DNA of 64,000 nt from Rheinheimera lutimaris (lineage in GTDB: Bacteria > Pseudomonadota > Gammaproteobacteria > Enterobacterales > Alteromonadaceae). The stretch is taken from NCBI RefSeq assembly GCF_013283795.1, contig NZ_JABSOD010000017.1, positions 1-64,000 of the forward strand, read 5' to 3'. Numbering within the stretch: the stretch's first letter is position 1; every line of letters starts with the position of its first letter. Position numbers and translations under genes: made by a program. The notes beneath the pieces are model-generated. The model did no database searches and had not been told where the DNA came from. It saw only the letters and a program-made list of their open reading frames with translations. This document shows, piece by piece, positions 24,619 through 34,441 of this stretch.

Positions 24619-26178
24619 ATGGGGCAGATGAAAACGCCTGGCGTTTATATCGTAGAAAAAAATGCCTTTCCCAATTCGGTAGTGGAAGTGGCAACAGCAG
24701 TGCCGGCTTTTATCGGCTATACCGAAAAAGCACTGAATGGTACTAAATCGTTGACTAACCAGCCAATGCGTATCAGTTCAATGTCAGAGTTTCACAACTA
24801 CTTTGGCTTTGCACCGACACCAATGTTTGGTTTGGCCGAAGCCAAGGCACCGGATGACAACAGCTTTAGTGTCGGCGCTAAATCGTATCAGCTTAGCCAC
24901 GACAGCGGCAAAAACCTGTTGTATTTCGCCATGATGCTGTTCTATCAAAACGGTGGCGGCCCCTGTTATATCGTGTCCGTGGGCAATTACGGCGATGATG
25001 TTGAAGGCGCTAAGTTGATGGCCGGTATTGATCAACTGATCAAAGAGCAGGAACCCACCATGCTGGTGATCCCCGAAGCCGTGTTGCTGACAGAAGACGA
25101 TTGTATCGCGGTGCAGCAGGCTGCGTTGGCGCATTGTGGCGGTAAGATGCGTAACCGTGTCGCCATTTTAGACGTGTGGCAGGGGTATAAACCCCGCCAG
25201 CACCCGGAGGGCGATTGCATCGACAACTTTCGTGGCAAACTGGGCATTAATTACCTCGATTTTGCCACCGCCTATTATCCGTGGCTGAACACCAGCATAG
25301 TGCAGGAACGTGATCTGAGTTATCAGAATCTGGCACCGGCAGAACTGCTGCAACAGTTACTGAAACAAGAGCGCAACCTGCCGGATGAATTACCTAAGCT
25401 TGATGACAAAGCCACCGCCGCCGATAAAGCTGCACAGTTGAAATTGCAACAGCAACTGGATGCGATAGCGGATATCAGCGCCGACTGGAGCACATTGGAC
25501 AGCGCCGGGCGGGTGGCCAAGCAAATGCTGCTGCATAAAAGTTTAAAGGCTATCAGCCCGCTGTACAGTCAGCTTATCAGCCAGATGCGTGCCATCTTAA
25601 ACCTGCTACCGCCGGCAGCGGCGATGGCCGGTATTTATACCATGGTCGACAATACCAAGGGCGTGTGGAAAGCACCGGCCAATGTCAGTTTAAGCGCGGT
25701 GATATCGCCGGCCGTGAACATTACCCACGATGAGCAGGAAGATTTAAACGTCAGTACCCAGGGTAAATCCGTTAATGCTATCCGTACCTTTATCGGCGAA
25801 GGCACTCTGGTATGGGGCGCCCGCACGCTGGACGGCAACAGCCTCGACTGGCGCTATATCAGTGTGCGGCGCACCATGATTATGCTGGAAGAGTCTATCC
25901 GGCTGGGCACCAAGGCCTATGTGTTTGAAAACAATACCGCCAGCACCTGGGTCACCATTAAAAGCATGATCCGCAATTTTCTTACCGGTATCTGGAAACG
26001 CGGCGGCCTGGCCGGTGCGTCACCGGAAGATGCGTTCAGTGTCAGTGTCGGGCTGGGAGAAACCATGACCTCAGAAGATATTCTGGAAGGCATTTTGCGG
26101 GTCACAGTATTGGTAGCGCTGATCCGGCCGGCCGAGTTTATTGAAATTACCTTCCAGCAGCAAATGCAGAAGTCTTAA
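24619..26178 (+). CDS. eCIS contractile tail sheath protein
   Basis: 519 aa. Start MGQMKTPGVYIVEKNAFPNS is typical of phage-type sheath proteins (PGVYI.E). The C-terminal part has the conserved sheath end (VWGARTLDGNSLDWRYISVRR, ML.ESI..GT.AYVFENN, VGLGETMTSEDILEG) and finishes in the handshake strand region (PAEFIEITFQQQ). Only one sheath gene is present, whereas Afp and PVC have three, so this particle should have a uniform sheath. An AGAAAGG ribosome site stands upstream. Confidence 0.92.
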   Translation: MGQMKTPGVYIVEKNAFPNSVVEVATAVPAFIGYTEKALNGTKSLTNQPMRISSMSEFHNYFGFAPTPMFGLAEAKAPDDNSFSVGAKSYQLSHDSGKNLLYFAMMLFYQNGGGPCYIVSVGNYGDDVEGAKLMAGIDQLIKEQEPTMLVIPEAVLLTEDDCIAVQQAALAHCGGKMRNRVAILDVWQGYKPRQHPEGDCIDNFRGKLGINYLDFATAYYPWLNTSIVQERDLSYQNLAPAELLQQLLKQERNLPDELPKLDDKATAADKAAQLKLQQQLDAIADISADWSTLDSAGRVAKQMLLHKSLKAISPLYSQLISQMRAILNLLPPAAAMAGIYTMVDNTKGVWKAPANVSLSAVISPAVNITHDEQEDLNVSTQGKSVNAIRTFIGEGTLVWGARTLDGNSLDWRYISVRRTMIMLEESIRLGTKAYVFENNTASTWVTIKSMIRNFLTGIWKRGGLAGASPEDAFSVSVGLGETMTSEDILEGILRVTVLVALIRPAEFIEITFQQQMQKS

Positions 26179-26219
26179 TTAACTAAGCAGCTTATTAAAC
26201 GAATACAAGGAGCTTAACA

Positions 26220-26678
26220 ATGGCTGATGACGGTTCAACTCAATCCACGTCGGTGTGGCCCTTACCGAAGTTTTATTTCCAGGTGAAATGGGACTCCGAG
26301 GTAATGTCGTTTCAGGAAGTATCCGGGCTGGATATAGAAGCGCAAATTATTGAATACCGTGCCGGCGACAATCCGGTGTTTTCTGCTACCAAGATGCCGG
26401 GGCTGAAAAAATCCGGCAATGTAACTATGAAAAAGGGTGTGTATAAATCGGATAACAAATTCTGGGCCTGGTTTAGTCAGATCAAGATGAACACCATCAA
26501 GCGTTTGCCGATCACCATCAGTTTGTTGGACGAAGCCGGCGGCACCACTATGGTATGGACGCTGACCAATGCCTGGCCGACTAAGATCACCGGCACTGAT
26601 CTAAAATCCGACGGCAATGAGGTGGCAATAGAAACCATCGAAATTGTGCACGAAGGCATCAGCATAGATAACCCGTAA
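26220..26678 (+). CDS. eCIS inner tube protein 1 (Afp1-like)
   Basis: 152 aa. WPLPKFYFQVKW..EVMSFQEVSGLDIEAQIIEYRAGDN is the tube-protein signature of the gp19/Hcp-like family, followed by KMPGLKKSGNVTMKKGVY and the terminal strand ...NEVAIETIEIVHEGI. Stacked hexamers of this protein form the tube that carries cargo. AAGGAG precedes the ATG. Confidence 0.92.
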   Translation: MADDGSTQSTSVWPLPKFYFQVKWDSEVMSFQEVSGLDIEAQIIEYRAGDNPVFSATKMPGLKKSGNVTMKKGVYKSDNKFWAWFSQIKMNTIKRLPITISLLDEAGGTTMVWTLTNAWPTKITGTDLKSDGNEVAIETIEIVHEGISIDNP

Positions 26679-26691
26679 CAGGTAACTGCAG

Positions 26692-27156
26692 ATGAGTGAG
26701 TTGGCCGCATCAGAGTATCCGTTACCGGCGTTTTATTTCCGGGTGAAGTTTGCTTCATCCGGCGATAGCGCCGACACCGCCTTTCAGGAGGTGTCGGGCA
26801 TCGGTGCACAACTGGATACTGAAGACGTAGCAGAAGGTGGCGAAAACCGTTTTGTGCATAAACTGCCCAAAGCGGTAAAGCACGGCAACCTGGTGCTAAA
26901 GCGCGGTATAGCCCCCAACAGCTCTGAGCTGGTGCAGTGGTGCATTAAGGTCTTTGAGCAGGGCGTGGACATCATTATTACACCGATGACCATCACCGTA
27001 GAATTACTGGACAACACCGGGCAGCCGGCCCGCAGTTGGTCTTTTGTTAATGCTTACCCCGTCAGCTGGCAGATTGAAGGTTTTAACGCCGGTAAAAACG
27101 AGGTAGCCATAGAAAAGCTGGAGTTCAGCTATCAGTACGTAAACCGGGAGCGCTAA
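26692..27156 (+). CDS. eCIS inner tube protein 2 (Afp5-like)
   Basis: 154 aa. Paralogue of the preceding gene with the same plan (PLPAFYFRVKF...FQEVSGIGAQLDTEDV, LPKAVKHGNLVLKRGI, AYPVSWQIEGFNAGKNEVAIEKLEFSYQY). In Afp and PVC the second tube protein is the adaptor between the tube and the baseplate. The 13-bp gap to tube 1 fits a duplication inside one operon. Confidence 0.9.
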   Translation: MSELAASEYPLPAFYFRVKFASSGDSADTAFQEVSGIGAQLDTEDVAEGGENRFVHKLPKAVKHGNLVLKRGIAPNSSELVQWCIKVFEQGVDIIITPMTITVELLDNTGQPARSWSFVNAYPVSWQIEGFNAGKNEVAIEKLEFSYQYVNRER

Positions 27157-27160
27157 TATT

Positions 27161-27334
27161 ATGCCGATTGAAGTCACTAAACTGATTGTAAAATCGACCT
27201 TGCTGGAGCCGCAAAGTGACAGCCAGGCGCGCCAGCCTTATCCGCGCCACGAGTTACAACAATTGAAGCAAGACATCCTGCAGGAATGCCAGCGTTTGTT
27301 GCAGCAGGCGCAGTATGAGCAGAGGCCGCGCTGA
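27161..27334 (+). CDS. Small DUF5908-type eCIS protein
   Basis: 57 aa. It starts MPIEVTKLIVKSTL, which matches the DUF5908 family (MPIEI.EL.IK..V), small proteins encoded beside tube and LysM genes in eCIS clusters. The ATG lies four bases after the second tube gene, and the TGA overlaps the next ATG by one base (ATGA). The C-terminal half is a helix rich in Q, L and R. The role is unknown; it may be a baseplate or assembly factor. Confidence 0.8.
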   Translation: MPIEVTKLIVKSTLLEPQSDSQARQPYPRHELQQLKQDILQECQRLLQQAQYEQRPR

Positions 27335-28017
27335 TGAGTGGCAGTAAGTCGCTGTTAACCATCAGCTGTTGTGACAACAATGGCCAGCCCACCGGTGAAG
27401 GGCAGTTTCAGGCGATGATTAATCCTGCCAGCCTGAACCATCAGTTGGGCATCAGTTATAACACCGATAACAGCAGCAACTTGCCGGTCGGTAAATCGGC
27501 AGTGGAAAGCAAGCTGAGCCAGTATCAGCAGGAAAAGCTCAGCTTTGAGCTGGTGCTGGACGGCACCGGCGTGGTGCCGGTAGCCGGGCAACAGCTGATC
27601 GATGTCAGTAAGCAGGTAAAGCAGCTGAAAAACGTGGTGTACCACTATGTCGGTGAAAAACACGAACCCAGTATTGTTAAGTTGCAGTGGGGCCAGAGCT
27701 TCAGTTTTATCGGCCGGTTAACCAGCATGACGCTGGATTACACCTTGTTTAAACCCGGTGGCGACCCGCTACGGGCGAAGATAAAGCTGAATTTCGGCAG
27801 CTATATGTCAAATAAACAGGAAGCACTGAAAGCTGACCGGCAATCGCCTGATCTCACCCATCAGGTATTGGTGAAAGCCGGTGATACGCTGCCCAATCTG
27901 TGTTACCGCATTTACCGTGACAGCAGCTACTACCTGGCGGTAGCTGAATTTAATCAACTGGACAGTGTCAGCGTGCTGACGCCCGGCCGCCAGTTGTATT
28001 TTCCACCGCTGAGGTAA
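27334..28017 (+). CDS. eCIS LysM baseplate protein (Afp7-like)
   Basis: 227 aa. The N-terminal domain (FQAMINPASLNHQLGISYNTD...VESKLSQYQQEKLSFELVLDGTGV) is the contractile-system tube-initiator type. The C-terminal LysM module (about 175-225: HQVLVKAGDTLPNLCYRIYRDSSYYLAVAEFN, then PGRQLYFPP) is seen in Afp7 and T4 gp53-type proteins. It should connect the tube base to the spike hub. It starts one base inside the DUF5908 gene. Confidence 0.88.
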   Translation: MSGSKSLLTISCCDNNGQPTGEGQFQAMINPASLNHQLGISYNTDNSSNLPVGKSAVESKLSQYQQEKLSFELVLDGTGVVPVAGQQLIDVSKQVKQLKNVVYHYVGEKHEPSIVKLQWGQSFSFIGRLTSMTLDYTLFKPGGDPLRAKIKLNFGSYMSNKQEALKADRQSPDLTHQVLVKAGDTLPNLCYRIYRDSSYYLAVAEFNQLDSVSVLTPGRQLYFPPLR

Positions 28018-28020
28018 GCT

Positions 28021-29808
28021 ATGGCCAATTCTCCGTTACAAGGGGCCGATGGGCCGGTGCGGCTTAGTGTAACCAGCGATGGCAACGCGCTGGCAGACAG
28101 CATCAGTATCATCAGTGTCGATATCAGCAAAGCGTTAAACCGTGTGCCGCTGGCAGTGCTGACTTTTAGTGACGGCGATATGCCGGCTAAAGATTTTCCG
28201 TTGTCTAATCAGGCAGCTCTGGCACCCGGTGCCCAACTGGTGATCAGCGCCGGTTATGGTGATGACGAACAACAAATCTTTAGCGGGGTAGTGGTAAAAC
28301 ACAGCCTGGCGGTCAGTGGCGACAATCAGGCAAAGCTGGTAATTGAATGTCGCGACGCTATTTTTGCCGCCACGCTGGCGCGCAACAATGCTAACTATAT
28401 CAACCAGACCGACAGCGAAATTTTACAACAGATAAGCGCTAAATATCCGGTCAGCGCAACCGTTGCTGCTACCACTGAAACCCAGGCCGAATTAGTGCAG
28501 TACTACTGTACCGACTGGGACTTTATGCTGCTGCGCGCCGAAGTAAATGGCATGGTGGTGGCAGTGGACGATGGCAAGCTGGACATAGCCGCGCCGGATG
28601 TAGCGGCCGATGCCGTACTTAAAGTCACGTATGGCGATGATTTACTCAGCTTTAACGCCAGCCTGGATGCCAGCCAGCAATTCGACAGCGTAAAAAGTGT
28701 CAGTTGGGATCACAACAGCCAGCAAATACAACACAGCGAAGCGGCCGGTATTGCCCTGACAGCACAGGGCAATATCAGCGGCAGCACCCTGGCTCAGGTG
28801 GCCGCAGTACCGGAGTTTCGTTTACAAAGCACGGTACCGCTGAGCGATGCCGGCTTAACCGGTTGGGCTAAAGCACAGCAGCTGAAATCTGCGCTGGCAC
28901 GTATTCGCGGTGAGCTGCGTTGTCAGGGATCGGCACTGCTGAAACCCGGTGTACTGCTGGAGGTAAACGGTGTCGGCGAACGTTTTAATGGCAAAGTGTT
29001 TGTCGCTCAGGTGCGGCATATTATCGCTGACGGTGACTGGATATCGCAGGTGAGCTTTGGCATGTCGCCGCAATGGTTTGCTCAAAGTGCTGATATCAGC
29101 GCGCCGCTGGCCGGCGGGGTGTTACCGGGGGTTAACGGTTTGCAAATCGGTGTGGTGATGAAACTGGATGCTGACCCCGACAATGCCTATCGCATTCAGG
29201 TCAATGTACCGGTATTGCAGGCAGAAACCGCCGGTATCTGGGCGCGGTTACTCAGCTTTTATGCCTCTTCCGGCTTTGGCCAGTTTTGCCTGCCGGAGAT
29301 TGGTGACGAGGTGATCCTCGGTTACCTGAACAATGATCCCTGTTATCCGGTGATCCTTGGCAGCGTATACAGCAGCAAGCGCAAACCGGCTTACGAGCCG
29401 GAGGCAGAAAACAATATTAAAGCCTTTGTCAGCCGCACTAAGCTGACGCTGGAATATGACGAAGAGAAGAAAAAAATCAGTATTCTGACCCCCGCCGGTA
29501 ATAAAGCGGTGCTGGATGACGACAGTAAAACCATTCTGCTGCAAGACCAGCATGGCAATAAGGTAGAGCTGTCTGACAGCGGCATTTTGCTCGACAGCCC
29601 GAAAGACATCAGCTTAAACGCCAAAGGCAAAATCAGCCTGCAGGCGGTAAATAACATTGAACTGGCGGCGCAGGCCGATTTTAAGGCAGCAGCGCTGAAT
29701 ATCAGTCAGCAGGCCAATGCAGGCTTTACGGCCAAGGGCAATGCCAGCGCCGAATTGTCAGCCAGCGGCCAAACCACGGTGAAAGGTGCCATGGTCATGA
29801 TTAATTAA
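28021..29808 (+). CDS. eCIS VgrG-like spike protein (Afp8-like)
   Basis: 595 aa. The N-terminal gp27-like hub (about 1-350) includes FSDGDMPAKDFPL, YGDDEQQIFSGVVVK and NQTDSEILQQIS. The gp5 OB-fold (about 360-450) contains QIGVVMKLDADPDNAYRIQVNVP, CLPEIGDEVILGYLNNDP and PVILGSVYS. The C-terminal repeats (KKISILTPAGNKAVLDD, KTILLQDQHGNKVELSDSG) form the trimeric beta-needle. This is the puncturing spike, next to its PAAR tip. Confidence 0.92.
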   Translation: MANSPLQGADGPVRLSVTSDGNALADSISIISVDISKALNRVPLAVLTFSDGDMPAKDFPLSNQAALAPGAQLVISAGYGDDEQQIFSGVVVKHSLAVSGDNQAKLVIECRDAIFAATLARNNANYINQTDSEILQQISAKYPVSATVAATTETQAELVQYYCTDWDFMLLRAEVNGMVVAVDDGKLDIAAPDVAADAVLKVTYGDDLLSFNASLDASQQFDSVKSVSWDHNSQQIQHSEAAGIALTAQGNISGSTLAQVAAVPEFRLQSTVPLSDAGLTGWAKAQQLKSALARIRGELRCQGSALLKPGVLLEVNGVGERFNGKVFVAQVRHIIADGDWISQVSFGMSPQWFAQSADISAPLAGGVLPGVNGLQIGVVMKLDADPDNAYRIQVNVPVLQAETAGIWARLLSFYASSGFGQFCLPEIGDEVILGYLNNDPCYPVILGSVYSSKRKPAYEPEAENNIKAFVSRTKLTLEYDEEKKKISILTPAGNKAVLDDDSKTILLQDQHGNKVELSDSGILLDSPKDISLNAKGKISLQAVNNIELAAQADFKAAALNISQQANAGFTAKGNASAELSASGQTTVKGAMVMIN

Positions 29809-29834
29809 CAACAGCTTATGCAACAGGAGAGAGT

Positions 29835-30134
29835 ATGCCACCGGCAGCGCGTTTAACCGATATGCACCAGTGCCCGATGCAAACCCCGGGCTTGCCGCCT
29901 GTTCCACATGTTGGCGGGCCGGTACTGGGGCCCGGTATCGCCACCGTGTTGATTGAAAAACTGCCGGCCGCGGTGCTGGGCGATAGCTGCGTTTGTGTTG
30001 GCCCACCAGACAGCATTGTTAAAGGCTCGGCCACCGTGATGATTGGCGGCAAACCGGCCGCCAGACTGGGCGATACCTGTGCCCACGGCGGCGCAGTGGT
30101 GATGGGTGCACCCACCGTAATGATAGGAGGCTGA
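29835..30134 (+). CDS. PAAR-domain spike tip (Afp10-like)
   Basis: 99 aa. PAAR motifs are clear: MPPAARLTDMHQCPM, a central GGKPAARLGDTCAHGG and the closing GAPTVMIGG. It forms the sharp, metal-bound cone on the VgrG-like trimer. It has no toxin extension, so cargo is expected to be carried inside the tube, not fused to the tip. GAGAG precedes the ATG. Confidence 0.92.
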   Translation: MPPAARLTDMHQCPMQTPGLPPVPHVGGPVLGPGIATVLIEKLPAAVLGDSCVCVGPPDSIVKGSATVMIGGKPAARLGDTCAHGGAVVMGAPTVMIGG

Positions 30135-30560
30135 ATGAGCGCCGGGCAACCTGATAATGCATTTTTAGGTATTGGCTGGGCTTTTCCGCCCGGTTTTAGT
30201 CGCGGCAGTTGCCATAGCGAAATGGTGACTGATCAGCAGGATATAGAGCAAAGTCTGCGTATTTTGTTTTCAACCCGGCCTGGCGAGCGGGTAATGCAGC
30301 CGGAATACGGTTGTGCATTACAGCGCTATGTTTTCAGCATGTTGGATGAGCATGCACTGGCCAATATTATTGACGCTATCAGCCATGCGGTGTTGTTTTT
30401 TGAGCCACGTATTCAGTTATTACAGGCAAACGCGGATTTGCAGCAGCTGTTTGACGGTGTGTTAATGCTGCAACTGAGTTATCTGATCCGCGGTACTAAC
30501 AGCCGGCATAATATGGTGTATCCGTTTTATTTGCTTGAAGGCACAGAGGTGGCGCAGTGA
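30135..30560 (+). CDS. gp25-like baseplate wedge protein (Afp9-like)
   Basis: 141 aa. The GPW/gp25 signature is present: DIEQSLRILFSTRPGERVMQPEYGCALQ followed by LDEHALANIIDAISHAV. It should nucleate sheath assembly on the baseplate. AGGAGG overlaps the end of the PAAR gene, and its stop overlaps the GTG start of the next gene. Confidence 0.92.
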   Translation: MSAGQPDNAFLGIGWAFPPGFSRGSCHSEMVTDQQDIEQSLRILFSTRPGERVMQPEYGCALQRYVFSMLDEHALANIIDAISHAVLFFEPRIQLLQANADLQQLFDGVLMLQLSYLIRGTNSRHNMVYPFYLLEGTEVAQ

Positions 30561-33500
30561 CAGCGCGCCTTACTACCTATGCGCACTGGCCGGCATTGTT
30601 TCATGCCGACGGTACCGCACAAACTGAGCAGCGTTATGCAGCGCTGCGTGACGATTATTTTCAGCCCGATACGCTCAGTTTTAACCAATTGCTCAGTCTG
30701 GCCGCCGGGTTGGCGGAGAATATCCGCTTTGTTGCTCCGGATGGCAGCACGCAGGGCAACTGGCGGCAATTATTCAACCACAGCGAGCCGGCTATTCTGG
30801 CACAAATAGCCGCGCTGGACGCCGACCGGTTGCAACAGGACTGGACAGCACTACTGCAACAAACGCCGTTAAGGCAATATAATTTTGTGCTGACGCTGCT
30901 GCAGCAATATCACCTGTGGTATCAGCAGTTGCTGCAATTGGGCTCTGAGTCTGCCGTGTTATTGGCCGATAAACTGCACAGCAGTTGGCAAGCTCAACTG
31001 GCGCCTTACTTGCCGCTGTTACAACAGCCTGGCGCAAGTTCGCAGGGCGCAACAGACTTTAAGGCCTTGCTGCAGTTTGCGCCCGTAGCCTCAGCAACAT
31101 GTCGGGCAGATGAAGCGCTGCAGCGCAGTGGCGCAGGGGTTTTGCAGCTGTGCCGCTATTTGCAGCAGCAAACCACCGGTCAGCTCAACCGGTTATTATG
31201 CTCACAGCAGAATGAACCGGCGCTGGCGCTGTTTCTGGCTTTTTTGCGGCTGTATCAGGGCAATCAGCAACAGCTAAACCGGTTAACTGAGCGCCATCTG
31301 GCTTTTTACTACAACGACTGTCTGAATATGTCGCGGCGTAGCGCGCTGGCACCGGCCGTTTGGCTCAGCCTGCAACCGGGCAGTGCAGCGGTATTGTTGC
31401 CGGCCAATAGCCGTTTTAGTGCCGGTAAAACCGTCGCCGGCCAGCCATTACTGTTTGATACTACTGCAGCACATTACCTGCAGCCGGTGCAGGTGCAACA
31501 GCTATACAGTCTGAGTTTACTCAGTAGTAAGCGCATTTCACCCGAACAGGAGCTGGGCTTTGTCAGTCGCATTTACAGCAGTGCTGCCGCTATGGCGCAG
31601 GCGGCTGAGCGCCCTTTGTTTGTGGCGGATGACGGTGTATCACGGATGCCCGGCTTTGCCATAGTGTCGCCTACCTTACAGCTTAGCGAGGGTGAGCGCA
31701 GCATAGAACTGCAACTGAGCCTGACGCCACCACAGCAGTTGGCCAACAGATTAACCGCCTTACTGCAGCGGGCTGACTATAGCTGGCCGCAGCGCTTACA
31801 GCAGGCGCTGGAGATCATTTGCGCCGGGCTGGATTATACTGTGCCGCCGGCACAATTACCGCAAGACGCGGCCGCGCTTGCCGCCAGCTTACCGGATCTG
31901 CCGGTAATGCCGGCGGCAACGCGCTGGCTGGCCTGTTATCAGCAGGTATTGTTGCTGTTGTTGCTGCGCACAGAGCAACAACAAGCATTCAGTCGTTTGT
32001 TCGGTATCGTATTTAGCTATTACCTGTTTGGCCCCGACAACTGGTTAACGGCAAAAGACAGCCGGGCTATCGTGGCCAAAGCTGAGCAGCTGGCCTTGCA
32101 AAGTGGCGATGTGCAAAGTTATCAGTGTGTGCAGCAACTGTTGAGTGACGACAGAATGACGGTGTTTTACCGTTATTGCAGCGATTTGTTTTTACTGTCG
32201 CTGTCCACCGCCGGCGGCTTTGTCAATGTGGCGGAATACGCCTTACAACCGCTGAGCGGTGCCGGGCTTGGGCTGCGGTTGCGCTGTCAGCTTAGCAGTA
32301 GCTTTGCTGCTGTATGCGCTTGTGACGACACGGATGCCGGTATGCGGCTGACGCTGAACCCAATGGCCAAATTGTGTGGTTATTCGCTGTGCAGCCAGTT
32401 TGACATTGCAAGCTGCCGGCTGGAGGTAACGGTTAAGCATGCCCGCAGCCTTAACCTAAGCAACCAGTTGGGGCCGCTGGATAGCACTAAACCATTCTGG
32501 CCGTTTGGCCCGGTGCCACTGCCCGGCAGTTATCTGTTGTTTAACCACAGTGACTGGCAAGACAAACATCTACAGCAGCTTGAGCTTGAGCTGGACTGGG
32601 CTGAGCTGCCGGTTGCAAGCGAAGGGCTGGCCGGCCACTATGCGGCATATGGTGAAGATATCACTAACTACAGTTTTAAAGCCAGGCTGGCCTTGTTGGA
32701 GCAAGGCCAGTGGCAGGGGGTAACAGAGGATCGTCAGCGCCAACCGGAGTTTTGCTTGTTTGCCTCTGCGCATAGCCATGCTCCGGTGCAACCCAAACAG
32801 CAACTGGCTTTCAGCGCTGTTGCTAGCTTCAGGTTAACCGCAGCACAGGCGGCTCAGCCGTATCATCCTGCGGCCAGCCAGGGGTTTTTCCGCCTCAGCC
32901 TGAGCCAGCCGGTCAGTGGTTTTGGCCACGGTCGCTACAGCAGCGCCCTCAGTGAAACCTTACTTTACAATGCGAAACAGAAAAAACCGCGGCCGTTGCC
33001 GCAACCGCCTTATGCGCCGCTGCTGCAACTGCTTAGCCTAAATTACAGCGCCGCCTGTGATATTCATACCAGCCGCGACCCTGCCCCGGGCAGCCGTGAT
33101 CGCATATTGCAGCTGTATCCGTTCGGTCAACGCCAAAGCTATCCCAGCGCCAGGCGCGATGCCGTGCGGCTGCTGCCGCATTTTGCCCATCAGGCTTATG
33201 TGTTTATTGGTTTAGCCGGAGCCGGCGTCAGCGGCCGGCTGAGCTTGTTGTTTGATATAGAACCGGCCGCCGGCAGTAGTAACACCGTACCGGAAAATGC
33301 GCTGCACTGGCAGTATCTGCATGATGATGAATGGCTGGATCTTAACGACCAGGCGCTGTTGGCCGACAGCAGCCGCGGCCTGACCTCAAGCGGCGCCGTG
33401 TTATTGCAATTGCCGCATGCTTTGCAGCAACAGCATCAGTTAATGCCGTGTGGCCTGGCCTGGCTGCGGTTGTGTTGTGCCGGACAAAGCCGGCGCTATG

Positions 33501-34441
33501 GCCGGTTGCGGCGTGTTCTGCCAAATGCCGTCCGGCTGAAGGCGGCAGAGGCATTGCCGGATACCGCTATGCTAAGCCAAAGTACATTGCAATGGACACT
33601 GTTGAGTAAGCAGCCCGGCATTAGTGTTACCGGTTATTTGCCGGCATTACAGCAACCGGGCTATGAAGAAAGCAACCCGGCCAGAATACAACGTATCGCT
33701 GAGCGCTTAAGCCATAAACAACGAGCCGGCACGGCGTGGGATTTTGAACGCCTGGTACTGCAGGCCTTTCCGCAGCTGAGCAAAGTAAAGTGTTTTCCTA
33801 ACGCCGCGCTGGAACAAAATGACCTGCAGCCCGGCCGTTTGTTGCTTATTGTGTTGGCTAAACCGCAAAGCTGTCAGCATCAGGACTGCCAGCGCAGCCT
33901 GGTAAGCGGTGAGCTGCTGCGGCAAATTAAACAGTATGTTGCCGCGCTGGCATCGCCTTTTGCCGCTATTGAAGTGGCTAACCCCGGTTTTGAGCAGTTA
34001 CAGGTGCGCTGTGCCGTGCAGCTTAACCCTGCTTTACAGAGCGGTGATGGCTTACAGCGCCTGCAGCAAGCGCTGTCTGATTATCTGTGCCCCTGGCATG
34101 AGCAAGGGCTGGATGCCCGCTTTGGTTGGCAACTCAGGCCGCAGTTGCTGCAGTCTTTTATTCAGCAGCAACCTTATATTGATTACGTGACCGACTTTTC
34201 GCTGCTGCATATCAGCCGGTATGGCGGTCGCCGCTATCAGTTGCAGGACAGCGCTAACTACCGCGATACCGGGCAGCTGGTATTGCAACCGGTTCGGCCA
34301 TGGAACTTACTCACACCGGCGCGCCAGCACAGTTTGCGTGTATTGACGCAGCCTAAGCCGGAGTTGGCGCAGCCAACCGGTGTTAGCGAGCTGGAAATCG
34401 GCCATACCTTTATCATTCAGCAGGAAGCACGCGATGGCTAA
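30557..34441 (+). CDS. Giant eCIS baseplate protein (Afp11-like)
   Basis: 1294 aa, GTG start overlapping the gp25 stop. Helical N-terminal half; the C-terminal part (about 1050-1250) has the gp6/J-like segment (ERLSHKQRAGTAWDFERLVLQAFPQLSKVKC, then LLLIVLAKP and IKQYVAALASPFAAIEVANPGFEQLQVRC). Its order after gp25 and its size match Afp11/Pvc11, the main baseplate wedge. No signal peptide, as expected for a particle assembled in the cytoplasm. Confidence 0.85.
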   Translation: MTARLTTYAHWPALFHADGTAQTEQRYAALRDDYFQPDTLSFNQLLSLAAGLAENIRFVAPDGSTQGNWRQLFNHSEPAILAQIAALDADRLQQDWTALLQQTPLRQYNFVLTLLQQYHLWYQQLLQLGSESAVLLADKLHSSWQAQLAPYLPLLQQPGASSQGATDFKALLQFAPVASATCRADEALQRSGAGVLQLCRYLQQQTTGQLNRLLCSQQNEPALALFLAFLRLYQGNQQQLNRLTERHLAFYYNDCLNMSRRSALAPAVWLSLQPGSAAVLLPANSRFSAGKTVAGQPLLFDTTAAHYLQPVQVQQLYSLSLLSSKRISPEQELGFVSRIYSSAAAMAQAAERPLFVADDGVSRMPGFAIVSPTLQLSEGERSIELQLSLTPPQQLANRLTALLQRADYSWPQRLQQALEIICAGLDYTVPPAQLPQDAAALAASLPDLPVMPAATRWLACYQQVLLLLLLRTEQQQAFSRLFGIVFSYYLFGPDNWLTAKDSRAIVAKAEQLALQSGDVQSYQCVQQLLSDDRMTVFYRYCSDLFLLSLSTAGGFVNVAEYALQPLSGAGLGLRLRCQLSSSFAAVCACDDTDAGMRLTLNPMAKLCGYSLCSQFDIASCRLEVTVKHARSLNLSNQLGPLDSTKPFWPFGPVPLPGSYLLFNHSDWQDKHLQQLELELDWAELPVASEGLAGHYAAYGEDITNYSFKARLALLEQGQWQGVTEDRQRQPEFCLFASAHSHAPVQPKQQLAFSAVASFRLTAAQAAQPYHPAASQGFFRLSLSQPVSGFGHGRYSSALSETLLYNAKQKKPRPLPQPPYAPLLQLLSLNYSAACDIHTSRDPAPGSRDRILQLYPFGQRQSYPSARRDAVRLLPHFAHQAYVFIGLAGAGVSGRLSLLFDIEPAAGSSNTVPENALHWQYLHDDEWLDLNDQALLADSSRGLTSSGAVLLQLPHALQQQHQLMPCGLAWLRLCCAGQSRRYGRLRRVLPNAVRLKAAEALPDTAMLSQSTLQWTLLSKQPGISVTGYLPALQQPGYEESNPARIQRIAERLSHKQRAGTAWDFERLVLQAFPQLSKVKCFPNAALEQNDLQPGRLLLIVLAKPQSCQHQDCQRSLVSGELLRQIKQYVAALASPFAAIEVANPGFEQLQVRCAVQLNPALQSGDGLQRLQQALSDYLCPWHEQGLDARFGWQLRPQLLQSFIQQQPYIDYVTDFSLLHISRYGGRRYQLQDSANYRDTGQLVLQPVRPWNLLTPARQHSLRVLTQPKPELAQPTGVSELEIGHTFIIQQEARDG

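Noticed and set aside
28021-30560. Type VI secretion VgrG/PAAR island
   Set aside because: The neighbours are an eCIS sheath, LysM, Afp11-like, tape-measure and Afp15-like genes; no TssB/C, TssJLM or ClpV is present.
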